Shown here one piece after another: positions 56,505-64,000 of a stretch of DNA of 64,000 bases (positions are counted from its first letter, which is position 1; each line of letters opens with the position of its first letter). Origin of the DNA: Mesorhizobium sp. WSM3862 (GTDB lineage: Bacteria; Pseudomonadota; Alphaproteobacteria; Rhizobiales; Rhizobiaceae); the NCBI RefSeq assembly GCF_002294985.1, contig NZ_NSGE01000012.1, forward strand, positions 79,526-143,525, given 5' to 3'. The notes beneath the pieces are model-generated. The model saw nothing but the letters and a program-made list of their open reading frames with translations. It ran no database searches and was not told the origin of the DNA. A program made the position numbers and the translations under genes.

Positions 56505-57263
56505 ATGGGACATCTTCAAATTTCCGAGTCTTGGAAGGATGCGACGGGGTCGTTGCAGAACGGGCATCTGACGGACGTGAACGGGCTCGGCACGTCTGAT
56601 CTCGAAGAAGGACACCCGACCGAAGGTCTGGTGGTAATTGTGGACAAGCGGGCACTCGAGCGCGAATGTCTTGCTCGAGGCCTTATCGAACATAATCCGG
56701 CTTTGCGCGTCAGCGCCGTAGGATCTCTTGATGAGATTCAGCACGTCGCCGGCGGGGCGGAGGCTTCCGCGATCCTCGTTATTCTCGGCGCCAGAAAGGT
56801 GACCGACCAGAGCGTTCGGGCGGAACTTGTGCACCTCATCTCCGAGGTCGGCGCCGTACCCGTAATCGTCGTGGTGGATTCCGACGAGCCGGGGGAGATC
56901 CTTGCGGCTCTCGAATGCGGCGCCCGCGGCTACATTCCCACGAGCGTCAAGGTGAAGGTCGCTGCCGAGGCCATCGGTCTCGCCCGCGCCGGAGGAATCT
57001 TCGTGCCCGCCAGCTGCGTGCTGGCGCTTCGCGAGATCATCCATTCGACGGCAAATGGCGCCCGTCCGCTCGCCGGAATGTTCACCTCGCGCGAGGCCGC
57101 GGTCGTGGAAGCGCTCAGGAAAGGCAAGGCCAACAAGATCATTGCCTACGAGCTCAACCTCTGCGAGAGCACGGTCAAGGTCCATATCCGCAACATCATG
57201 AAAAAACTGAAAGCCACGAACCGCACTGAGGTGGCCTACAAGCTTAGACAGATGATGCTTTGA
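56505..57263 (+). CDS. LuxR-family regulator with atypical receiver-like domain
   Basis: A 252-residue regulator. Residues about 40-165 look like a receiver fold (LVVIVDKRALERECLARGLI, then VPVIVVVDSDEP) but the usual phospho-acceptor strand end reads ILVILGARKV with no Asp, so phosphorylation is unlikely. Residues about 185-252 form the LuxR DNA-binding domain (FTSREAAVVEALRKGKANKI, LCESTVKVHIRNIMKKL). It precedes sugar transferase and polymerase genes and may control polysaccharide production. No EcfG-type site upstream. Confidence 0.82.
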   Translation: MGHLQISESWKDATGSLQNGHLTDVNGLGTSDLEEGHPTEGLVVIVDKRALERECLARGLIEHNPALRVSAVGSLDEIQHVAGGAEASAILVILGARKVTDQSVRAELVHLISEVGAVPVIVVVDSDEPGEILAALECGARGYIPTSVKVKVAAEAIGLARAGGIFVPASCVLALREIIHSTANGARPLAGMFTSREAAVVEALRKGKANKIIAYELNLCESTVKVHIRNIMKKLKATNRTEVAYKLRQMML

Positions 57264-57321
57264 AGGCTGCCCAGGGCCTGGTGCCTGGCAATAGAACGAC
57301 GCGCACGCCGATCCTCGACGT

Positions 57322-57350
57322 GGAGGCGGACCTATTTCAGGTCCGCCTCC
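57322..57350. terminator. perfect 12-base inverted repeat between convergent genes
   Basis: GGAGGCGGACCT (57322-57333) pairs with AGGTCCGCCTCC (57339-57350) across a five-base loop, between the LuxR gene and the minus-strand gene ending at 57414. Probably a bidirectional terminator, though T runs are short. Confidence 0.6.
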
Positions 57351-57413
57351 CTTCGAGATTCAAGAGTAGGACCGTGCCTGCAGGTCTTGAAACGGATGCG
57401 CTCAGGCCGATGC

Positions 57414-58496
57414 TCAGGCATGTTCCCGGTCGAGCATCTCGAATCCTGCCTTCACGAGAAATCCAACACTGTCGCGGCCCAACTCCGCACCGCGATATGC
57501 TGCTTCGGCAGCCTTCAGGCCTCCCGTCAGTCTGCGGATCACCGGAGCCGCTCCGAGTATCTCGAGCGGCAGGCCCAGCTCGCCGCGGTTGGGGCGCTTC
57601 GGCGGCCATACCCTCAGGCCGAAATAGCTGGCGGCCGAGCGGTCGATCCCGCCGCTGAACTGCACCAGCAGCGCCTGGCGCGTTCTCCTGGCGATGCGGC
57701 CCAGGCTGTTGATGTCCATCGGTGGTTTGGCTGAGGGCCGCATAGCGACGATGATCACCTCCCATGCATCATCGGTCAGCAGAACCGGATGGGAAAAAAC
57801 ACCAACTCTTGCTCCACGTTCGGCGAGCATACGCTCGAGGAATGGTGCGCAGGGCGTGTCGCAGACGACGGCGAATCTCGAGGCACGCTGATCGACGCCG
57901 GCATCCTCGAGTAAGACCCGGCATAAGCGCGCGAATTCCGGCATCAGGTCTATGGCCGGGTGACCGAGATTTGGAGCAGCAACCTTGATGCCGGCCTCGT
58001 CACAGGCATCGAAGTCCAATACGCCTTGCCGAAGCTCCCAAGGCTCGGCCATGAGCGAAACGACCGCATGAGAGGGCAAGAGCTCGATGAGCGATCTCGA
58101 AATCGGTCCGACCTGGGGACAATTGGTGATGAGGTCGACCTCCTGCCATTTGCGGCTTTCGATGCGATTCGTCACTTCCACGCGTTCGGCGACCTTGGCG
58201 TATTCGGCAAATGCCAACGTCGCGTCCGCGGCCGCCGCCAGGCTCGGATGTCTGGAGGATACGCGGGTGAGTGCAACGACACGGTCCGCATTGGCGAGCG
58301 CCGCGGCTGTCGCAGTCACCGCCTGATAGCCCGTCGCCGCGCCAACCACCACAGTGAGGCCGGAGAGATCAAGATCGAGCAAAGCTATCTGCTTGCGGAC
58401 GACGGCAAGTGCTTCCGTATGGTCGACCTCCAGAACATGACGAGTGCCCGGTCTTGCGGGGAAGTCACCGGACGAAGGCTTCGGAATGGGCGTCAC
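57414..58496 (-). CDS. hypothetical protein with Rossmann-like fold
   Basis: About 360 residues. The centre (LTVVVGAATGYQAVTATAAA, then VVALTRVSSRH) looks like an NAD-binding strand-loop-helix, followed by ITNCPQVGPISRSLIELLPS and VAAPNLGHPAIDLMPEFARL, but I cannot place the family. GTG at 58496 has GGAG eight bases upstream and is chosen; an in-frame start at 58619 would add 41 residues of low-quality sequence. Apart from start ambiguity, 58497-58952 contains nothing. Confidence 0.55.
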   Translation of the reverse strand: MTPIPKPSSGDFPARPGTRHVLEVDHTEALAVVRKQIALLDLDLSGLTVVVGAATGYQAVTATAAALANADRVVALTRVSSRHPSLAAAADATLAFAEYAKVAERVEVTNRIESRKWQEVDLITNCPQVGPISRSLIELLPSHAVVSLMAEPWELRQGVLDFDACDEAGIKVAAPNLGHPAIDLMPEFARLCRVLLEDAGVDQRASRFAVVCDTPCAPFLERMLAERGARVGVFSHPVLLTDDAWEVIIVAMRPSAKPPMDINSLGRIARRTRQALLVQFSGGIDRSAASYFGLRVWPPKRPNRGELGLPLEILGAAPVIRRLTGGLKAAEAAYRGAELGRDSVGFLVKAGFEMLDREHA

Positions 58497-58952
58497 GTTG
58501 CGTGCTCCACTGACAGGCTGGCAGGCATTCTTTCGACGCGGAAGATCTGTCTCGTCGAATCTCGTCGCATGCGCGCGCATGGTTTTCAGGCATTGCCAGA
58601 CGGCTGCCGGCTCGCCCATCCGGCACCAGTGGCTCCAGACATTCTCTCGGCATCCTCGCCATCAGAGCTAGGGCCTGAATTCAGTCGGCGGTCTGGATCG
58701 CCCCTAGCCGGACCAGTTCCATTTCGTCGATCACGAATACAGTCGAACTTGCCCGAACTGCTACTGCAGAAAATGGGTGCCAGTGTTACGCCGTTTGATC
58801 AGAAGGCTTATCGACACCGCGCCGGCAATACGCGTTCAGGCTAAGAGGCTAACCGGCGCCAGATAGGGCGCTACCTCCTTTGCGGTTCTTGCCGGGAATG
58901 ATCCGCCGCGTGAAGTTGAGCGCTAAAATCAGCCGTTTCCTTGGCGAAGCTC

Positions 58953-59633
58953 ATGACAATCAGCGCATTCGACACGAACCCCCGCAGACCCGGAATAGGC
59001 GTCGGTCAAAACCATCGTCCGCTTGGGGGGCGGCGCAAGAGGATCATGGACGTCGCCGTCGCATCGATAGCGCTTGTGCTTGCCGCTCCGATCATGCTTG
59101 TGGTTGCCCTCTTGATTTTGGCGACCGACGGCGGACCGGCGATATTCTCTCACACCCGGGTCGGCTTCAACGGCAGGCGTTTCGCCTGCTACAAATTCAG
59201 GACCATGGTTGCCAACTCCCAGCAGGTTCTGGCCGACTATCTTGCGAGCAATCCCGAAGCCGCCAAGGAGTGGGAGCAGAATTTGAAATTCAAGAACGAT
59301 CCGCGCGTCACCTTCCTGGGGCACATTCTCAGAAAGTCGAGCCTGGATGAGTTGCCTCAGCTCATCAACGTGCTGCGCGGCGACATGAGTTGCGTCGGTC
59401 CTCGGCCGGTCGTCCCCGACGAACTGCAACGTTACGGCGCCTGCGCGATCGACTATCTTCGAACCCGGCCCGGGCTGACCGGCGCGTGGCAAGTGACGGG
59501 CAGAGACGCAATAGACTATCCCAGCCGTGTCTCCCTCGACAGCCGCTACGTGCGAAACTGGTCCATATGGGCCGACGTCGTCATTCTCGTTCGGACGGTC
59601 TTCGCCGTGATGAGATTCGATCACGCGTCCTGA
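58953..59633 (+). CDS. undecaprenyl-phosphate sugar-phosphotransferase (ExoY-like)
   Basis: A 226-residue bacterial sugar transferase: one transmembrane helix (VASIALVLAAPIMLVVALLI) then the cytoplasmic catalytic region with FACYKFRTMV, DPRVTFLGHILRKSSLDELP and QLINVLRGDMSCVGPRPVVP, ending RPGLTGAWQVTGRDAIDYPS. Such enzymes transfer the first sugar phosphate to undecaprenyl phosphate to begin exopolysaccharide or O-antigen repeat synthesis. The TTG at 58941 is a less likely start. Its neighbours are a polymerase and an accessory gene. Confidence 0.88.
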   Translation: MTISAFDTNPRRPGIGVGQNHRPLGGRRKRIMDVAVASIALVLAAPIMLVVALLILATDGGPAIFSHTRVGFNGRRFACYKFRTMVANSQQVLADYLASNPEAAKEWEQNLKFKNDPRVTFLGHILRKSSLDELPQLINVLRGDMSCVGPRPVVPDELQRYGACAIDYLRTRPGLTGAWQVTGRDAIDYPSRVSLDSRYVRNWSIWADVVILVRTVFAVMRFDHAS

Positions 59634-59717
59634 CTGCCTAGGAAGGCAGCGAGCATTGGCGGCATCGCCGCTTTTCAAAAGATCCGGCGCCAGCGACGAA
59701 ATGGCAGCCCCAGTCCG

Positions 59718-59966
59718 TCAATGCTCATCGGTCACGGCGCGACGCCACACGATGCCGAGGAAGACGCCGAGCAGGTAGGCGCCCTGCAGCGTGACAACGA
59801 AAAGCAGGATCGAAAGCAGACGGTCCCAGGCAAACAGGCTGCCGATGCCGCCTGCAATGACGCTGAACACCACAATCGCCGCGGTCATGACGATGAGCGC
59901 CGGCGCGCGAACACGAAATCCGAGCAAAATGCCGATCACGCCGACGGCGACAAGACCCCAAAGCAC
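59718..59966 (-). CDS. 82-residue membrane protein
   Basis: A GTG-started protein with three hydrophobic segments (LWGLVAVGVIGILLGF, LIVMTAAIVVFSVIAGGIGS and LLSILLFVVTLQGAYLLGVF) and a short polar end. GGAG precedes the GTG by six bases. No family recognised; an exopolysaccharide accessory role is possible from position only. The stretch 59967-60377 shows no gene. Confidence 0.55.
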   Translation of the reverse strand: MLWGLVAVGVIGILLGFRVRAPALIVMTAAIVVFSVIAGGIGSLFAWDRLLSILLFVVTLQGAYLLGVFLGIVWRRAVTDEH

Positions 59967-60377
59967 GGCGATCTCCTACGGTGTGAAAGACTCGGTGTGC
60001 CGCGCCCAAGTCTCCCACATATGCAAATCCGCACCAACACCGAATCCCCGCCGCGGCTAGGCCGGATCTCGACCAGGCAGACTGGAATCGCAGCACCACC
60101 AGCCCTTGCACAAAAGGCGTAGGACACCTTGTCCCAATGACGCGTTTTCGCTCATTTCCTTGTCATCCCGCTGCGCCTACGCTGCTTATGAAATAGGTAC
60201 GCGGAGTATTCACCCGCGGTGCGGCAGCGCGCCTTGAATCACCGTCCTGGAGTGAACGTTGTGTCTTTATTTCTTGGCGTTGCCGTTCAGGACACAGGGG
60301 CACCGGACGCAGCCTGGCGAGGCAAGAGCGCGTCGGCCCGCGGTTGTTGCATAGCATGTTCAGCGTGACGTCCATCG

Positions 60378-61682
60378 ATGCTGCAGGCTTCCATCCTTTT
60401 GCTGATCGTGTCGATATGGTTCCCTGGCGCCACGCGGATTGCCGGAACCGATGGCTCGATTTCCTTTTTGCTCGCTTTGTTCTGCGGCCTGGTAAGCCTC
60501 GTTCCCTACGCCGAAGCGACAAAACGTCTGCATCGCACCGACACGGCCCTGGCGGCTGCCGTGCTGACAACATCTGCCCTCATCATGGTTCTGTCGCTGC
60601 TGTCGGCGCTACACGCGGACAATCCGGTCAGGACCATGCGCGCTGTCTTCGCCCAGGTGTTTGGTTTCGCCACTATCCCGACCATTGCATTGATCGCCGC
60701 GAGGCCTAGGAGTTTTGAGGCAATCGACAGGATTGGGATGACCATGGCCATCATGGTTGCCGTTACATCCTGCCTTGTCGTTATTGGCCTCGGCGATGCT
60801 CGATTCGCCGATCGGGCGGAAGGCTATTTCAAGCATGCAAACCAGCTCGGAATTGCCTTGTCGGCCGGTCTGCCGCTTGTCGCCGCGAAGCTGGTCGCTT
60901 CTCGAAGGCACCGAATCCTCCTTTCGGTTTGCCTCCTCGCGGGGTTGCTGGGTTTGGTCAAATCGGGATCCAAGACGAATTTCGTTCTTGGGGTCGTCGG
61001 TCTCGGCACGTTCTACGGGCTATACTGCATCTATCTGGTGATAAGGAAGCAGCGTCCGGTAACAGTGATCGCGGCGACCGTTACGGCTCCGATATTGTTC
61101 CAGGCTAGCTTCATGATGTTGCAGTTCCTGAACCCACGGGCCTACAAGCTGCTGTCGCTTCAGCTCTCCGGCGGGGAGGCACATTCGATCGTTTCGCGGC
61201 AACGACTGTGGTCGATATCAATCGATCTGGGCCTGTCGCATCCGTTCATGGGCGTGGGCGCAGGGCAATGGGTGGGCGACATCGCTCCGCACAGCCACAA
61301 CCTGTTCATCGATTATTTTAGAACGCTGGGAGTGCCCGGCCTCGCCTTGGTGGTGATCATGGTTCTGCTGGTGGTGGGTTATCTGATCAGCGCCGTTCTG
61401 CACACATTGGTCGACAGGGGCAGGAGCGAACAAGCGACCGAAGTGAATGTCATGGTGCTCGGAACATCGGTCGCCGTATGGAACTACTTGGTCGCCAACC
61501 AGATGAGCGATTCCTTCGGGCCGTCAACCGCGGCCTTCTTCTGGCTGCCGCTCGCTTTGCTCATAGTCTACCGCGGCATGCAGCGATCGCTGCAGACCGG
61601 CCTTGCCAAGACCCCGAGGTTGTATGTCGGGACCGGGTCTCAGCTGCTTGAAGTTGAGTATGCCCCTCGCACATCGCCTTGA
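60378..61682 (+). CDS. O-antigen polymerase/ligase-like membrane protein
   Basis: A 434-residue polytopic protein with about ten hydrophobic segments, and the Wzy/WaaL-type periplasmic loop near residues 230-320 with SIDLGLSHPFMGVGAGQW and APHSHNLFIDYFRTLGVPGL, both hallmarks of the PF04932 family. It polymerises or ligates the repeat units begun by the sugar transferase. Overlaps the next gene by 23 bases. Confidence 0.82.
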   Translation: MLQASILLLIVSIWFPGATRIAGTDGSISFLLALFCGLVSLVPYAEATKRLHRTDTALAAAVLTTSALIMVLSLLSALHADNPVRTMRAVFAQVFGFATIPTIALIAARPRSFEAIDRIGMTMAIMVAVTSCLVVIGLGDARFADRAEGYFKHANQLGIALSAGLPLVAAKLVASRRHRILLSVCLLAGLLGLVKSGSKTNFVLGVVGLGTFYGLYCIYLVIRKQRPVTVIAATVTAPILFQASFMMLQFLNPRAYKLLSLQLSGGEAHSIVSRQRLWSISIDLGLSHPFMGVGAGQWVGDIAPHSHNLFIDYFRTLGVPGLALVVIMVLLVVGYLISAVLHTLVDRGRSEQATEVNVMVLGTSVAVWNYLVANQMSDSFGPSTAAFFWLPLALLIVYRGMQRSLQTGLAKTPRLYVGTGSQLLEVEYAPRTSP

Positions 61683-62559
61683 CTTCATTGGCGTTCCAAG
61701 AGTTCATCGTACCACCCGAAATCCAGTGACCTCGCACACTGTTGGTGACCTGGCGGCAAGCCTCCCGCCAAGCGTCGAAGCACGCGCGCTGCGGACAGAC
61801 ATTCGATTTGTCGAATTCTTTGGTCTGCCCGGGGTCGGAAAGACAACCACCTCCGGCCTGCTGGCGAACGGCCTGCGACGGTGCGGCCCGCTGGAAGGCG
61901 ACGTGCGAGTGGCGTGGGAAGGAAGAACATTCATCGAGAGGCAGATACACAGAATGGGCGTTGTCGCCCCTCGGCTGCTAGATCGTGAGTTTCGCTCGTT
62001 GCTTGCTCGAATTGCCCGCTTCGTCATCGAAAGCAGGCAAGTGTCGCGCCTTGATGCCATCAGGCTTGTCTGGAATCTTATCAGCCTGGTCGCATTTATC
62101 CAGCATGAGAGGGCAAGAAGAAATTCAATAATCATAATGGATCAGGGCTTGCTGCAGGGATTCTGGTCCATATTGCTGAAGAGCAGATGCAGGAAAACAT
62201 CCGAGAATTGGCTGGATATGCTTTCTGCCGTCGGATTGCATGACATGGTTTTTGTCCACCTGCGCAGCGAGACCGGCATCGCCAGAGACCGGCTCCTGAC
62301 CAGGGGCGATCGCTCCTCGCGGCTGCAACGGACATCTCCGGACAGCGATCCCGACCTTTGGTCGGCGGCGGATCGGGCTTGCCGCGAAATGGCGGCCGCC
62401 CTTGAGCGGGGAATGGGAACGGAAGATCGCATGGGCGTGCTGGCGGCTATCGACATCGAAAGGCTTGCTTCGCCCGAAGCCGTGGCCTCGAGAGCTCTCG
62501 AGGCGGTCCGTTCGGCCTGTCTCGACCGTCATCGGCAATCCCTTTCTTCAGGTCAATGA
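61660..62559 (+). CDS. P-loop NTPase/kinase-like protein
   Basis: A 299-residue protein with a Walker A motif EFFGLPGVGKTTTSGLLANG at about residues 52-71 and a hydrophobic strand ending in an Asp (NSIIIMDQGLLQGF) that could be Walker B. The fold resembles thymidylate-kinase-like P-loop proteins found in exopolysaccharide clusters; substrate unknown. The start is ambiguous: ATG 61660 is chosen, with in-frame upstream codons still inside the polymerase gene. ATGA overlap with the next gene. Confidence 0.65.
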   Translation: MPLAHRLDFIGVPRVHRTTRNPVTSHTVGDLAASLPPSVEARALRTDIRFVEFFGLPGVGKTTTSGLLANGLRRCGPLEGDVRVAWEGRTFIERQIHRMGVVAPRLLDREFRSLLARIARFVIESRQVSRLDAIRLVWNLISLVAFIQHERARRNSIIIMDQGLLQGFWSILLKSRCRKTSENWLDMLSAVGLHDMVFVHLRSETGIARDRLLTRGDRSSRLQRTSPDSDPDLWSAADRACREMAAALERGMGTEDRMGVLAAIDIERLASPEAVASRALEAVRSACLDRHRQSLSSGQ

Positions 62560-63572
62560 TGATGAGGATGGACCGCCGTTCATTCATGGGTCTTGCTGGG
62601 CTGTCTCCCGTGTTCGCCCTGTTGCCGGGCGCGTACCAGGCGGGGGGCGGGCAGATGCCGGAGGGCAAGCAGCTCGTTCTGACGGGCGAGCATGGCTACG
62701 AACAACAAATGTTTCGGGATCTCGAAGCCGGGGCGACAATCGATGCCCGGAATGCTTCCTTCACAGTCGCCAACAGCAGAAATCCTGAGCCCAGCGCGAT
62801 GATGGGCTGCGACGAAGGAAATCTGCCAGTCAACCGCTACCCGGTGGTCATCCGCAACTGTCCGGGCGTTCATTTCATCGGAGGGCGCTTCGACGGCCAG
62901 GTGCCGCTGACCTCCGATTGGCGCGACACCTACTGCAACAGCGCGGCTCTGCTGGTCAGGGACGGAACCGCCAATGCGACAATAGAAGGCGTCCGCGCGC
63001 GGCGCTGCTGGGATGGCGTGCGTTTCGCGGCGCGGGCCGACGGCTTTCACCTGAAAGGCTGCTGGCTCAGCGAAATCAGGGATGATGCGGTGGAGAATGA
63101 CTACCTGCTCAGCGGCATTGTCGAGGATTGCCTGTTCGACGGCTGTTTTTCGGGGATCAGCGTGGATCCTGCCTCAAACGAGCGGGATGGGACACGGGAG
63201 ACAGTGCGGATCGATCGAACCCTCATTCGCATGCACCCGTTTCTCTCCAAGGACGAAATCACACATCAGGCGCCGATCAAGGCCGTCGATCAGTCACCCA
63301 GGCTGAGGATAACGGGATCGGTTTTCGCATTGGCTTCGGTGAACATGCGTGGACTCCGTCGCCTGGAAAGAACCTGGGGGCTGGCTATCGAAAGCCGGGA
63401 CAATGTGCTGCTGTGGCTGCCCGACGAACCAATTCCTTCGGAATTGCCGCTGCCGCCATCCGGTTTCAAGGTGCTGACGGGTGCTGACGCGCGCGAATAC
63501 TGGAACAAGGCGCATCTGCAATGGGTCGCGGCGCATCAGAACGTGGCCCGGTTCTCCGACGAAGCGCTGTGA
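62556..63572 (+). CDS. Tat-exported right-handed beta-helix protein
   Basis: A 338-residue protein. The start RMDRRSFMGLAGLSPVFALL is a twin-arginine signal. The mature part holds spaced short strands such as VIRNCPGVHFIGGRFDGQV, LLVRDGTANATIEGVRARRC and GIVEDCLFDGCFSGISVDPA, typical of pectate-lyase-like parallel beta helices. Such proteins modify or bind polysaccharides in the periplasm or outside the cell. It is the third gene of the polymerase operon, so it probably acts on the same polymer. Confidence 0.78.
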   Translation: MMMRMDRRSFMGLAGLSPVFALLPGAYQAGGGQMPEGKQLVLTGEHGYEQQMFRDLEAGATIDARNASFTVANSRNPEPSAMMGCDEGNLPVNRYPVVIRNCPGVHFIGGRFDGQVPLTSDWRDTYCNSAALLVRDGTANATIEGVRARRCWDGVRFAARADGFHLKGCWLSEIRDDAVENDYLLSGIVEDCLFDGCFSGISVDPASNERDGTRETVRIDRTLIRMHPFLSKDEITHQAPIKAVDQSPRLRITGSVFALASVNMRGLRRLERTWGLAIESRDNVLLWLPDEPIPSELPLPPSGFKVLTGADAREYWNKAHLQWVAAHQNVARFSDEAL

Positions 63573-63729
63573 CAAGTCGCACTCGGGGGCAAACATTCGG
63601 TTGCTTAGCTGCGTTGGGCGAAGTGAACTCCTGCCGAAAGGCTTGCCAATTCGCCCATTGAACGTACCTGTTTCGCAACGATAGGTTGGACCGCCGTCGC
63701 GTTTCGGCAGAGGGGGAGAGGACTACTCG

Positions 63730-64000
<271 letters not shown>

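Overview
The window looks like chromosome from a Mesorhizobium-type member of the Rhizobiales. It is GC-rich and carries several protein families typical of that group (DUF982, DUF768, DUF3606, KTSC, DUF3309), two Ku genes, and an ExoY-type sugar transferase next to a polymerase and a polysaccharide-type accessory gene. No rRNA, tRNA, CRISPR array or intact insertion sequence was seen. The last 75 bases are an unbroken run of G and are probably an artefact.

The main theme is the alphaproteobacterial general stress response. I found 38 sites of the form GGAAC-N17/18-(G/A/T)TT, the EcfG/RpoE2-type promoter, in front of genes or orphan terminators on both strands. Thirty-one have GTT as the downstream element. 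They precede a DUF892 ferritin-like gene, a CBS protein, short-chain and zinc dehydrogenases, both Ku genes, a BrkB-type membrane protein, glycine-zipper and disordered small proteins, and at least four candidate small RNAs. The window also encodes possible control parts: a CheB-like protein, a CheB/CheR/PAS/HWE sensor kinase, a single-domain response regulator, an ECF sigma factor and a NepR-like small ORF (13.8-20.0 kb).

Layout. 0-4 kb: iron-permease-like gene, DUF892, DUF982, SDR and small genes. 4-11.6 kb: ORF-poor, with small proteins, EcfG-driven candidate sRNAs, a duplicated 320-bp unit, a three-copy hairpin repeat and a putative RiPP precursor. 11.9-20.4 kb: BrkB, CBS and the signalling block. 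20.4-38.5 kb: one long minus-strand cluster, mostly translationally coupled, with two epimerases, a B12/radical SAM protein, GT4 and four CgeB-type glycosyltransferases, a UDP-glucuronate decarboxylase-like enzyme, inositol-3-phosphate synthase, a histidine phosphatase, a nucleotidyltransferase, two methyltransferases, a rearranged glycoside hydrolase and an acetyltransferase. It has an EcfG-type promoter at its head and another before the inositol synthase gene. 38.6-55.9 kb: dense small stress genes, Ku1, Ku2, an ATP-dependent ligase and a PCMT-erythromycin esterase fusion. 56.5-63.9 kb: exopolysaccharide-type genes with a LuxR regulator, ending in a PqqD-like gene cut off by the poly-G run.

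The most unusual elements are the stress-promoter-headed inositol/sugar cluster, the family of stress-promoter sRNAs with C-rich loops, and the apparently circularly permuted TIM-barrel hydrolase inside the cluster.
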